Shown: positions 1 through 6,336, counted from the stretch's first letter. The stretch: DNA of 8,822 nucleotides from Candidatus Bathyarchaeota archaeon (GCA_026014905.1 JAOZHK010000270.1:1-8822); one strand, 5' to 3'. Translations and numbers: made by a program. Notes: generated by a model from the sequence alone, not told the origin.

Positions 1-1
1 T

Positions 2-1489
2 GGCTGGATCGAGAGCTACCTCTGGGACTTTGGAGACGGCGCATCCGGGACTGGAGTTCGCCCCGAACACACCTATACCCAAGAAGGCACCTACACCATC
101 ACATTGACCGTGACGGACAACGACGGATTAACCGACACCGACACCACACAGATCAACGTGGAGGATAGCGAGCCCACTGCCGGGTTTTCAGCAGATCCGG
201 GTTGGGGGGAAGCTCCGCTCAAGGTTCAATTCACGGATACTTCGTTAACCTATGATGGGATCACGCAGTGGCGTTGGGACTTTGGGGATGGAAAACAGAG
301 TACGGAAGCGGATGTGACCTATACATATTCGGTCCCTGGCACCTACTCGGTCACGTTGACCGTGGAAGAAGCAGATGGTGATAAAGACAGCGTGACGTAT
401 AGTGATTTCATTAGGGTGACTTTTGGTGATCGTGGTCAACCCCTCATTGCGGTGACACCGAATCCCGCTATAGGCTACCAGAACACGGCGAAAACATTTC
501 ACATCGATATCGAAAATACGGATGCCCCCGCTTACGAGCCCTCACTCTTCGTGTTCTCAGTGGACGCCCCATCTGACTGGACAGCACAGTTCTCGAAAAA
601 CGAGGTTCGTTTAGCTCCAGGCACCCATGACGCATCTGTAACGCTGACCTTGGGCGTCTCCGAAACAGCGCTTGCCCAGAACTATACGTTTGAAGTAACT
701 GTCATCAATAAAGACGCCCCTGCTTATCGGAATAAAGTCACGGTGACACTCAGCGTGCTTGAAGGTCGACAGACTCCGCTTATCGAGGTTGATCCTCTGT
801 TACAGGAAGAGTTGAACGGCTCAACTGTGGAGTATACCATAACGATTCACAACATCGATTCTCCAACCTTTCCATCCACTACATATCGCCTCGACTATAC
901 ACTACCGGAAGGGTGGACAGGTATGATCAGCCAATCTGCGGTGACTCTAACGGCTAATACCAATACCACAGTCACACTCACAATAACTTCTCCAGGTCGT
1001 GCTCTCCCAGGCGAATATTCCTTCACTGTATCCGCGACGAATACTATAGATCCTCGCTATATCGGGACCAGTACCGGTTTCTACACCGTCCTACAATGGG
1101 AGGATGTGGATTTCACGCCACCAACCATCGATGTCACTGTCACGCCAGGTACTCCAACACCCGATTACGCCACATTTAACGTCACAAGTATGGATAATAT
1201 GAATGGCAGTGGAATCTATGAACTACGACTTTACTGTGATAATGTACTAATGATGACTTGGACGCATGCCGGTAATTACACGTATACAGCTGGCCCCCTC
1301 GACGCGGGCACGCATACATTTTATGTGGAAGCTTTGGATTATGCGGGAAACCTAGGACGGAATCCCCCACGGGACTATCAACGCTTCAATATCACTCCCG
1401 CGATCCCCTGGCATTTCCTCCTCCTCGCTATCCTCTTTGCGTTATCGCTGGCATTTGTCATTTATCATGGCCTCCGCCACGTGGGATAA
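2..1489 (+). CDS. C-terminal part of a membrane-anchored cell-surface protein with PKD, NEW3-like and Ig-like domains (5' partial)
   Basis: The frame is open to the left edge, so the true start lies outside; the ATG at 104 is inside a domain and is not the start. Reading from base 2, a PKD domain (LWDFGDG near 23-43) is followed by a second PKD (about 173-421, with WDFGDG), two tandem NEW3-like beta domains (about 440-763 and 773-1096), an Ig-like domain (about 1115-1396) and one hydrophobic helix (about 1403-1471), then a short tail (YHGLRHVG) ending in TAA. The NEW3-like domains carry recurring N-x-D-[AS]-P-x-[YF] motifs. Counting from the ATG at 104 there are seven N-x-S/T sequons, which suits an exported glycoprotein. 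PKD and NEW3 domains are common in archaeal surface proteins and serve as adhesion or spacer modules; the role here is inferred. Any catalytic or binding domain would lie upstream. The topology expected is an outward ectodomain with a C-terminal membrane anchor. Confidence 0.9.
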   Translation, partial: GWIESYLWDFGDGASGTGVRPEHTYTQEGTYTITLTVTDNDGLTDTDTTQINVEDSEPTAGFSADPGWGEAPLKVQFTDTSLTYDGITQWRWDFGDGKQSTEADVTYTYSVPGTYSVTLTVEEADGDKDSVTYSDFIRVTFGDRGQPLIAVTPNPAIGYQNTAKTFHIDIENTDAPAYEPSLFVFSVDAPSDWTAQFSKNEVRLAPGTHDASVTLTLGVSETALAQNYTFEVTVINKDAPAYRNKVTVTLSVLEGRQTPLIEVDPLLQEELNGSTVEYTITIHNIDSPTFPSTTYRLDYTLPEGWTGMISQSAVTLTANTNTTVTLTITSPGRALPGEYSFTVSATNTIDPRYIGTSTGFYTVLQWEDVDFTPPTIDVTVTPGTPTPDYATFNVTSMDNMNGSGIYELRLYCDNVLMMTWTHAGNYTYTAGPLDAGTHTFYVEALDYAGNLGRNPPRDYQRFNITPAIPWHFLLLAILFALSLAFVIYHGLRHVG

Positions 1490-1543
1490 GCGAAAACTCG
1501 TGCATTGATTCGCGCCAATTGGATGATTGCTGGGCACTATGAA

Positions 1544-1551
1544 TTTATATA
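1544..1551 (+). promoter_or_regulatory. Archaeal TATA box for the SDR gene
   Basis: TTTATATA matches the archaeal TATA consensus exactly. Its centre is about 40 bases ahead of the ATG at 1587, which predicts a transcription start near 1573 and a leader of roughly 10-15 bases that still includes the ribosome binding site at 1577-1583. Confidence 0.65.
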
Positions 1552-1576
1552 TTCAAGCGTGTTAGCATCAGAAATA

Positions 1577-1583
1577 GGGGATC
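1577..1583 (+). promoter_or_regulatory. Shine-Dalgarno for the SDR gene
   Basis: GGGGATC is close to the archaeal anti-16S sequence GGTGATC and lies 3 bases before the ATG at 1587. The spacing is short, but this supports the chosen start, which also gives the expected SDR N-terminus (a few residues before beta-1). Confidence 0.5.
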
Positions 1584-1586
1584 ATA

Positions 1587-2417
1587 ATGGGGACACTTGA
1601 GGGGAAAGTTGCGATGATTACGGGAGCTGGGCGGGGGCATGCGGAAGCCGTCGCTGAAGTGTTTGCTCAGGAAGGTGCCGCTGTGTCCATATGTGATATC
1701 ATATCTTTAGACGCTCTGGAGTACGGCATTGGCGCGAGAATTGGTAAGGAGAGTCATGTGCTGTGCTCTCAGACCGATGTAGCGAACGAGTCTCAGGTAA
1801 AACTTTGGTTTGATAAAACTATCGCGGAATTTGGGACAATTGATATTCTCGTTAATTCAGTTGGCATCGCTGGTCCTACCAAGGATGTCTGGGATGTTAC
1901 GCTTGATGAGTGGCGAAATACACTTGCCGTGAATCTTGACTCGATGTTTCTTTGCACCAAAGCCGTGCTACCTGAAATGATAAGAAAACAGTGGGGACGC
2001 ATCATCAATTTCAGTTCCAGCACTGGAAAAACCCCTTTAGCTCATCGCACACCGTACGCAACTACAAAAATGGGTGTTATCGGTTTCACCCGCACCCTAG
2101 CCGTTGACGTGGGCCGATTCAATATCACAGCTAACGCAATCTGCCCTGGCTATAGCGGCGAGCGAAACGTAGAATTAGCACGAGACCATGCTCGCTATCG
2201 AGGCATACCCTTTGATCCCGATGAGTACCGTCAACGCTACATTGAACAGCGATCGGAAAGCGTTCTTGCTGGACGCTGGTTATCCCGGGAAGGATATAGA
2301 CATAAGGGTAGCGTCCCTTCGGATGTTGCACGACTTGCATTATTTCTTGCCTCTGATGACGCAGCCATGATCACTGGTCAAGACATTAACGTGACCGGTG
2401 GAGCGATTATGTGGTAG
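1587..2417 (+). CDS. Short-chain dehydrogenase/reductase (classical SDR, FabG-like), substrate unknown
   Basis: A 276-aa cytosolic NAD(P)-dependent oxidoreductase of the classical SDR family. Visible motifs are the cofactor loop TGAGRGHA (residues 12-19, where the last Gly of TGxxxGxG is Ala), acidic D37 at the end of beta-2 (which favours NAD over NADP), D64, a variant NNAG motif (N90-S-V-G93), N116, catalytic S144, Y157 and K161 (YATTK), and a typical C-terminus (GQDINVTGG). It is longer than the usual 245-255 aa; the extra length is in the substrate loop, roughly residues 189-243, which is rich in Arg and Tyr. The gene has its own TATA box and a 97-base gap from the upstream surface-protein gene, so it is probably monocistronic. 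The family is certain; the substrate (sugar, alcohol or acyl chain) cannot be told. Confidence 0.92.
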   Translation: MGTLEGKVAMITGAGRGHAEAVAEVFAQEGAAVSICDIISLDALEYGIGARIGKESHVLCSQTDVANESQVKLWFDKTIAEFGTIDILVNSVGIAGPTKDVWDVTLDEWRNTLAVNLDSMFLCTKAVLPEMIRKQWGRIINFSSSTGKTPLAHRTPYATTKMGVIGFTRTLAVDVGRFNITANAICPGYSGERNVELARDHARYRGIPFDPDEYRQRYIEQRSESVLAGRWLSREGYRHKGSVPSDVARLALFLASDDAAMITGQDINVTGGAIMW

Positions 2418-2442
2418 ACCACGGTGGCTAGCACCCACACCA

Positions 2443-2450
2443 TTTATAAT
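2443..2450 (+). promoter_or_regulatory. TATA box for the 89-aa small gene
   Basis: TTTATAAT is centred about 35 bases ahead of the ATG at 2482. A start about 25 bases downstream would leave a leader of around 10 bases, short for a Shine-Dalgarno; no clear one is seen. Confidence 0.5.
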
Positions 2451-2481
2451 CCGCAATGTCATTCATTAACAATGAAGACCA

Positions 2482-2751
2482 ATGACGCAAGCAAGCAATT
2501 TTACCAGCAAGGAGCTAATTGAATATCTCACGCGCCTTGGAAAACATATCAATACTATTTATGAGCGCTTAGATGCGATGAATATACAGATTTCATCTCA
2601 AGCCAATACCATAACTGAACTCCAACAATCCTTCGATGCAATCAAACGTGAAACCGTTTTACTCCTTATTGATAGCTTAAAACAATTACCTATTGTCAAA
2701 GTTGAAGAACTCCCAATCCTTCCAACCATATCTCTAGACCCAAAATATTAG
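2482..2751 (+). CDS. Small helical (coiled-coil-like) protein of unknown function
   Basis: I do not recognise this 89-aa protein. Residues about 8-70 look almost wholly helical with heptad-like spacing of Leu/Ile (ELIEYLTRLGKHI, ITELQQSFDAI), followed by a Pro-rich end (residues 74-89, EELPILPTISLDPKY). It has no Cys, no signal peptide and no membrane segment, so it is likely a cytosolic oligomerising or adaptor protein. It has its own TATA box, shares no operon with the SDR gene, and is followed by more than 200 bases without an apparent gene. Composition and codon use look like a real gene rather than a shadow frame. Confidence 0.65.
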   Translation: MTQASNFTSKELIEYLTRLGKHINTIYERLDAMNIQISSQANTITELQQSFDAIKRETVLLLIDSLKQLPIVKVEELPILPTISLDPKY

Positions 2752-2961
2752 CAGATGCGGTAGTCACCGTTATTTGAAAAGTCACTTCGTCTATATTATC
2801 CGCTTCATGAGTTCCAGCGGAATTGTGTAATGTCTGAATAAAGGATAGAGATTCTCACATGAGTTTCTAGAAAGAATTATCATAACACATTATACTCCGA
2901 CAAGATATACTGCATCCGAATCTCTTTGTCTAATAAAATTTTAAAGTTACAGCCTCAATCC
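2752..2961. other. Intergenic stretch, no gene seen
   Basis: AT-rich spacer. I see no protein-like frame on either strand, only short frames such as an 8-codon one near 2808. It contains a perfect 10-base palindrome TTTCTAGAAA (2864-2873) and an AT-rich block at 2930-2946 that may be the promoter of the following small gene. Confidence 0.5.
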
Positions 2962-3093
2962 ATGAAGATTCCTTGTAACGGTTCCTCGGTGAAACATACC
3001 TTCACGGACGTGGGTATCCACATCGTTCAAGGTCATTTAGTTCAATATGAACGATGCCAAAGATGTGGACTATTACGGCGGAAAAACCGTTAA
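2962..3093 (+). CDS. Small zinc-finger protein, 43 aa
   Basis: ATG at 2962 to TAA at 3091-3093. The peptide begins MKIPCNGSSVKH and ends YERCQRCGLLRRKNR. The likely metal ligands are C5, H12, C32 and C35 (C-x6-H-x19-C-x2-C), with H20 and H25 as alternatives. The CxxCG knuckle followed by a basic tail is typical of tiny archaeal zinc ribbons that bind nucleic acid or protein, but I cannot assign a specific role. An AT-rich element (TAATAAAA, about 27 bases ahead of the ATG) would place transcription start at or near the ATG, so the mRNA may be leaderless; no Shine-Dalgarno is visible. It stands alone in a gene-poor stretch. Confidence 0.7.
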   Translation: MKIPCNGSSVKHTFTDVGIHIVQGHLVQYERCQRCGLLRRKNR

Positions 3094-3160
3094 GTTAATT
3101 CTTTCACACTAGTTGTCGAGTGCGCGTGAATCTATCAAATGTCCTGCAGCTAGCGAGCGT

Positions 3161-3292
3161 ATGATGATATACACACATGGGATAGATGCATCTCCTCATA
3201 GTAAAGAGAGACTCAATTCATTTGGGATATCTATTGAGTTTTTAGCTAACTTTCGATTAAAATTTGAAGAAAACAGTCAAATAAAATCGTAA
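3161..3292 (+). CDS. Doubtful small ORF, 43 aa
   Basis: ATG-ATG at 3161 opens a frame ending with TAA at 3290. The frame stays open upstream to a TTG at 3113, which would give 59 aa. The sequence (for example HSKERLNSFGISIEFL) has a plausible composition, but I see no ribosome binding site, TATA box or recognisable motif. It may be a chance frame in the gene-poor stretch 3094-3358, or the remains of a gene. Otherwise I see nothing in that stretch. Confidence 0.2.
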   Translation: MMIYTHGIDASPHSKERLNSFGISIEFLANFRLKFEENSQIKS

Positions 3293-3344
3293 TCTCAAGA
3301 TTATTTCCTACTATTTTTGGATAAGGATTATGTACTTTGAGCGC

Positions 3345-3352
3345 GGGAGGAG
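3345..3352 (+). promoter_or_regulatory. Strong Shine-Dalgarno (GGGAGGAG) ahead of the leader peptide
   Basis: GGGAGGAG lies 6 bases before a GTG at 3359. It is one of the strongest ribosome sites in the window, yet it does not serve the frame of the following membrane protein; it opens a short frame that ends at that protein's start. Confidence 0.5.
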
Positions 3353-3358
3353 TACAGC

Positions 3359-3448
3359 GTGAAGAATATTTGTAAACGTTATCATTACTCTTGGGGTTAC
3401 TCACTTCACCTCCTCATTATACCTGTGTGTCAGGTGGATTGGGTGTGA
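3359..3448 (+). CDS. Candidate 29-aa leader peptide translationally coupled to the next gene
   Basis: GTG at 3359, 6 bases after GGGAGGAG, opens a 29-codon frame beginning MKNICKRYHYSWGYS, then a short hydrophobic run (LHLLIIPVC), and ending with TGA at 3446-3448. The TGA overlaps the GTG (3445-3447) that is the best start for the next gene, giving a GTGTGA stop-start junction. Such overlaps usually mean translational coupling. Alternatives are that the peptide is only a ribosome-loading leader, or that the membrane protein once had a longer N-terminus and a frameshift separates the two. No function is assigned. Confidence 0.4.
   Translation: MKNICKRYHYSWGYSLHLLIIPVCQVDWV
3432..3438 (+). promoter_or_regulatory. 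Shine-Dalgarno deciding the GTG start at 3445
   Basis: AGGTGGA lies 6 bases before the GTG at 3445, close to the archaeal AGGTGAT consensus. A more upstream TTG (3391) in the same frame has no such site, so 3445 is preferred. Confidence 0.45.
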
Positions 3449-3780
3449 TATTGGATACAACTAATCTGTTGCTAACATTTTCAGGGTTAACTGGTGCTCT
3501 TACATGTTTAACGATCTGGAAAATCTCGCATGAGGAAACGAAAAAAGGAAGAAAACTTGCGTGGAATCTATCCTTTCGAAAGCAACGGAAACGAGTAAAA
3601 AGCCCGAAGCGTGCACGCTCCCGTGTTCATGCGAATCAAAATCGGAAGCGGAAATACGTGAAGCCTATCACCCCCCAGAAAGACGTGGATATTTTATCTC
3701 CTCAATATAATCTACCTCAGAATGAGAAACGTGACGAGGAAAGCCCTTATCTTGAAGGGGAATGGAAAGTGATTGAATGA
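3445..3780 (+). CDS. Small membrane protein with a highly basic cytosolic tail
   Basis: With GTG 3445 as start the protein is 111 aa. Residues about 7-26 form one moderately hydrophobic segment (LLLTFSGLTGALTCLTIW), followed at residues 33-74 by a tail in which 19 of 42 residues are Lys or Arg (for example FRKQRKRVKSPKRARSR), then an acidic, Pro/Asn-containing end (QNEKRDEESPYLEGE). The positive-inside rule puts the tail in the cytosol, where it could bind nucleic acid or acidic lipids. I know no named family. The frame is open back to a TTG at 3391 (130 aa), but that start lacks a ribosome site. Its stop codon overlaps the ATG of the next gene (ATGA), so the two are almost certainly co-translated. 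Confidence 0.65.
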   Translation: MILDTTNLLLTFSGLTGALTCLTIWKISHEETKKGRKLAWNLSFRKQRKRVKSPKRARSRVHANQNRKRKYVKPITPQKDVDILSPQYNLPQNEKRDEESPYLEGEWKVIE

Positions 3781-4232
3781 AACGTATTTTCTCAAAAGAT
3801 GCTCCTTATCAACGAACGACCGTTCGATTCGATAAGACGCTTAAAGATATAACTGATCTCTTACATCGATATGGTGCTGCAGATATTCGCTGGAATGATC
3901 AGCGAGATCGTGGTATTGTTGAAGTCGGTTTTCGCGTGAGGGTGCGTGAAGCAGGAGGTAAAAGCTATCAACCACCCGTTTGGATATCCATGCCACTTAT
4001 TTGGAAAAAGACCACTGATGGTTCGGAAATCATTAACTGGGATCAAAGTGGGCGCGTTTTATACTGGTATCTCAAGTCGCAACTCGAGATGACTTTGATG
4101 GGTCGGTCATTTGGAGAAGTCTTCCTTGCTTTTGTCCGAGACCATCTGCCCACGAACCTTGTTAAGCAGCTGGAAGAAACCGCTCATCGCCGGTTGACCG
4201 ATACTAACATCCTCGCACTGAATGAAGATTAA
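3777..4232 (+). CDS. 151-aa protein resembling a bacterial phage-associated family; function unknown
   Basis: The start ATG at 3777 overlaps the TGA of the previous gene, with GTGAT at 3769-3773 as a close Shine-Dalgarno. The layout is an N-terminal TTV strand (residues 14-16), a helix ending in RYGA (31-34), beta strands (IVEVGFRVRV, 47-56), a middle segment of strands with WISMPLIW (69-76), then a helix (VLYWYLKSQLEMTLMG, 94-109) and FGEVFLAFV (112-120). From memory, small bacterial and phage-encoded proteins have the same order: TTVP, helix, RYGA, beta strands, a W-to-LK-x-LE helix with an A/G turn, and an E-x-FL-A-hydrophobic end. This is a resemblance recalled, not a search result. No catalytic motif is evident. 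The gene is the last of its unit and ends in front of a hairpin. Confidence 0.75.
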   Translation: MKRIFSKDAPYQRTTVRFDKTLKDITDLLHRYGAADIRWNDQRDRGIVEVGFRVRVREAGGKSYQPPVWISMPLIWKKTTDGSEIINWDQSGRVLYWYLKSQLEMTLMGRSFGEVFLAFVRDHLPTNLVKQLEETAHRRLTDTNILALNED

Positions 4233-4242
4233 CACTTATAAT

Positions 4243-4265
4243 GGCTATGGCGCATTCCGCTAGCC
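4243..4265. terminator. Hairpin between convergent genes
   Basis: Arms GGCTA (4243-4247) and TAGCC (4261-4265) pair perfectly. After a 2-base bulge an inner stem GCG/CGC (4250-4252, 4258-4260) encloses the loop CATTC. It lies 11 bases after the stop of the 151-aa gene and may mark the 3' end of that transcript. No long T-run follows on the plus strand. Confidence 0.35.
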
Positions 4266-4306
4266 AGCACCACTAAACATGCCCTGCATCATTAGGTAGC
4301 GTATAA

Positions 4307-4325
4307 GAAAATAAAGGGGAAAAAG
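4307..4325 (-). terminator. T-rich terminator of the LDH2 gene
   Basis: Read on the minus strand just after the TGA at 4341-4339, the DNA runs CTTTTTCCCCTTTATTTTC. T-tracts of this kind are sufficient intrinsic terminators in many archaea. Confidence 0.45.
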
Positions 4326-4338
4326 TAGCTCATTGTTG

Positions 4339-5364
4339 TCATTCGACGGGAATATCGATACTCAGAGCTTGCGCGGTCTGAGTTAGCGCAGTCCAGTCGG
4401 GCGTATCTATAGGAATCCCCTCTTTCAATCGCTGTTGCATCGTTCGATACTCGATTTCGCCAGGAACAAAGACTTCTTGGACGCCCGGCTGGGTTGGTGA
4501 CGCTTTAAGATATTCGATGAGTCGATCAACCCGTTCTTTGTATTTCTGGAGTGGCGTGAAGCCTGTGGGATCTATCGCGAGAAATAGGTGACCATATCGT
4601 GGGTTATCAAAGCCGCAGCCCGATCCGAGTGCACCTGTAAGGGCATCAATCATCACAGCTAGTCCATAGCCTTTATAGGTTCCAAAGGGCAGCAGCATTC
4701 CGTTGTTAAAGAAGTCGCGAGGGTTGGTGGTTGGTTGTCCATCTTTGTCGAGGATCCAGCCTTCTGGAATGGGTTCGCCACGCATCGCCATGACACTGAG
4801 ATGCCCTACGGCTACTTGGCTGGTCGCAATGTCCCATACAATAGGGGGATGAGTCGCCGCAGGAATGGCCATTGCGATAGGGTTGACGCCAATCACCTTC
4901 GATTTACCGCCCCAAGCTGCCATTCCAGGCGCACAGGTGCAAGTTACTAGGCCAATCTTGTCATGGAGTGCAGCGAGCTCCGCGTAGTAGTAGAGTGCGC
5001 CAATGTGATCGTCACCAAGGCTGGGGTTACAGGTTCCCACAGCACCTATACGGTATCCGTCAGCTTTCTGCATCGCGGTCTCCATGGCTTTTCGTCCCGC
5101 GACGAAACCAAAGCCACGATTTACATCCCACATTGCGGTGGTAGGCGTATCTTTTAGCACTTTAATTGGAGCAGTCGGGATAATACGACCTTCCTGTATT
5201 GCCTTGACGTATCGCGGTATCGCACGTACACCATGGGAGTCAACGCCGCGAAGACTGGTGCGGACGAGGTTCTCGACGACAATTTCTGCTTCTTCACGGG
5301 GTGCCCCCGCAGCCATAAAAATGTCGATACAAAATGCTCGTAAAATTTCTGCTTTTACATTCAT
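4339..5364 (-). CDS. LDH2-family NAD(P)-dependent malate/L-lactate-type dehydrogenase
   Basis: A 341-aa cytosolic 2-hydroxyacid/2-ketoacid oxidoreductase of the Ldh_2 family (the archaeal malate dehydrogenase/ureidoglycolate dehydrogenase group). It shows the catalytic-site signature SLRGVDSHGV with H44, the second active-site segment around DDH120IG..YYY, a nicotinamide-loop motif GVNPIAMAIP (159-168), WDIATSQVAVG (177-187), RGEPIPEGW (195-203) and GTYKGYGLA (228-236). The length is normal (330-360 aa). The residues around 109-121 read GTCNPSLGDDHIG, longer than the short NSNHFG-type segment I associate with most members, so substrate preference may differ from malate or lactate. The ATG start at 5364 fits a TATA box about 35 bases upstream. 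A T-rich stretch follows the stop, so it is probably a single-gene transcript. Confidence 0.92.
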   Translation of the reverse strand: MNVKAEILRAFCIDIFMAAGAPREEAEIVVENLVRTSLRGVDSHGVRAIPRYVKAIQEGRIIPTAPIKVLKDTPTTAMWDVNRGFGFVAGRKAMETAMQKADGYRIGAVGTCNPSLGDDHIGALYYYAELAALHDKIGLVTCTCAPGMAAWGGKSKVIGVNPIAMAIPAATHPPIVWDIATSQVAVGHLSVMAMRGEPIPEGWILDKDGQPTTNPRDFFNNGMLLPFGTYKGYGLAVMIDALTGALGSGCGFDNPRYGHLFLAIDPTGFTPLQKYKERVDRLIEYLKASPTQPGVQEVFVPGEIEYRTMQQRLKEGIPIDTPDWTALTQTAQALSIDIPVE

Positions 5365-5394
5365 GATTAATCAACTATTTGGTGGTGGCATAGT

Positions 5395-5403
5395 GTATTT
5401 AAG
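5395..5403 (-). promoter_or_regulatory. TATA box for the LDH2 gene
   Basis: On the minus strand CTTAAATAC is centred about 35 bases ahead of the ATG at 5364, with CAAAG before it as a possible BRE. It predicts a start near 5374 and a leader of around 10 bases; no clear Shine-Dalgarno is seen. Confidence 0.5.
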
Positions 5404-5527
5404 CTTTGAATTTCACGAATTCTTGTCTGCTTGTGCAAATCGTATCCAAAAAAGGCGATGTACTGGAGTAAAACTGGAAAGTAAGGCAGTGTTGTATACG
5501 CGCGCGCTAGCTAGTGTATTCGGGGGT

Positions 5528-6184
5528 TTAGAGACCTCTTCGCCAGGTCACTTTAAAGCCACTACTTTTTTTGGCACGTACACGCTTACGGGATTCAGAT
5601 CGCTTGAGCACCTTTCTCCGGATGACAGGTGGTTCTTTCTTTACTACAATGTTCTCTCGTCGTTCGGTAATTAGTTGTTCTAGCTCATTGAAACGCGCAT
5701 CATTCTTTTGTGGAATTTTTGCCAGAAGTACACGAGCATTGTCTTCTTGGCGTTCCATAAAGGCTGTCACTTCTTTATGATACATTTGGAATTGCATTGT
5801 TAGATTGTCAAGACGGTCCGCATTCGTTTCTTCACTCGATTGGATCTGGTCAAGCACGTTCATCTGGACGGTTTGGAGAGCTTCGATTTCAGGATAATCA
5901 GGAAGAATATTGTTAAGCTTAGATGTGGAATTTGATATACGTTCAACCATCATCGTTGGAGGAAAGGCGAAAAAAGCGGTGAGTCCAAGTAGACCTACGG
6001 TCATTATTGCTGTTCCAAAAAAATATTCAGATGCATTTACACTTCCAATGATTTGTCCAAATAGGAATGGCTGGTAGATTCCAGTACCACGAGTTGCGTG
6101 AATAAGAGCATACATTACATTTAGTGCACTTAGAAATGTGAGGCTTCCGAGTCCCCAACCCATTAGGAGACGCCATTTATTCAC
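5528..6184 (-). CDS. Two-TM, coiled-coil membrane protein with very basic C-terminal tail (paralogue of the neighbouring HhH protein)
   Basis: I chose the GTG at 6184 (218 aa), because GGTG at 6195-6192 lies 7 bases upstream; the frame also opens at a GTG at 6193. Two membrane helices (about residues 7-29, containing LGSLTF and NVMYAL, and 43-74, with IIGSV and a conserved E and G) form a hairpin with both ends probably cytosolic. Residues about 82-177 are helical and coiled-coil-like. The final 37 residues contain 16 Lys/Arg (for example IRRKVLKRSESRKRVRAKK), suited to binding nucleic acid or acidic lipid. The N-terminal module aligns with that of the HhH gene upstream (LGSLTF, NVxYxL, IGSV at the same positions), so the two are divergent tandem duplicates. 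No enzymatic motif is visible and the function is unknown. Confidence 0.8.
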   Translation of the reverse strand: MNKWRLLMGWGLGSLTFLSALNVMYALIHATRGTGIYQPFLFGQIIGSVNASEYFFGTAIMTVGLLGLTAFFAFPPTMMVERISNSTSKLNNILPDYPEIEALQTVQMNVLDQIQSSEETNADRLDNLTMQFQMYHKEVTAFMERQEDNARVLLAKIPQKNDARFNELEQLITERRENIVVKKEPPVIRRKVLKRSESRKRVRAKKSSGFKVTWRRGL

Positions 6185-6191
6185 AAGATAC

Positions 6192-6195
6192 ACCT
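6192..6195 (-). promoter_or_regulatory. Shine-Dalgarno deciding the GTG start at 6184
   Basis: AAAAGGTGTATC on the minus strand has its GGTG 7 bases ahead of the GTG at 6184-6182. It overlaps the alternative GTG at 6193, which therefore has no usable site of its own. Confidence 0.45.
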
Positions 6196-6214
6196 TTTGA
6201 GATATGCTATGTTT

Positions 6215-6307
6215 TCACATTTCTGTAATAGATGATGAGCGCGCGCGGAAGCTCGTTAACTCTGCATCTGTCCATTCCTGACCGCTGCAAACTTGTTTCT
6301 CTTTCAT
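6215..6307 (-). CDS. Candidate 30-aa ORF between the two paralogues
   Basis: ATG at 6307 follows AGGAG (6318-6314) with 6 bases spacing, an excellent ribosome site. The frame ends in TGA at 6217-6215 and encodes 30 aa starting MKEKQVCSGQEWTDAEL. It fits neatly between the HhH gene (29 bases before it) and the basic-tail gene (30 bases after it), as expected for an operon member. The EWTDAEL segment faintly recalls the first helix of Myb/SANT-like domains, but the peptide is far too short for that fold, so it may be a relic or a true micro-protein. No function is assigned. Confidence 0.4.
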   Translation of the reverse strand: MKEKQVCSGQEWTDAELTSFRARSSSITEM

Positions 6308-6336
6308 TGAGTTCTCCTGGATTAATCGAAATCCTC

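Noticed and set aside
3391..3444. TTG start at 3391 for the basic-tail membrane protein
   Set aside because: No Shine-Dalgarno; the GTG at 3445 has AGGTGGA at proper spacing and overlaps the stop of the preceding short frame.
5499..5515. CGCGCGCG/CTAGCTAG run as a special site
   Set aside because: Simple alternating sequence in a short spacer, with no paired structure or repeat partner seen.
5084..5674. 196-codon open frame on the plus strand
   Set aside because: It runs antisense across the start of the LDH2 gene, the spacer and the end of the basic-tail gene, all better supported; its translation has no family character.
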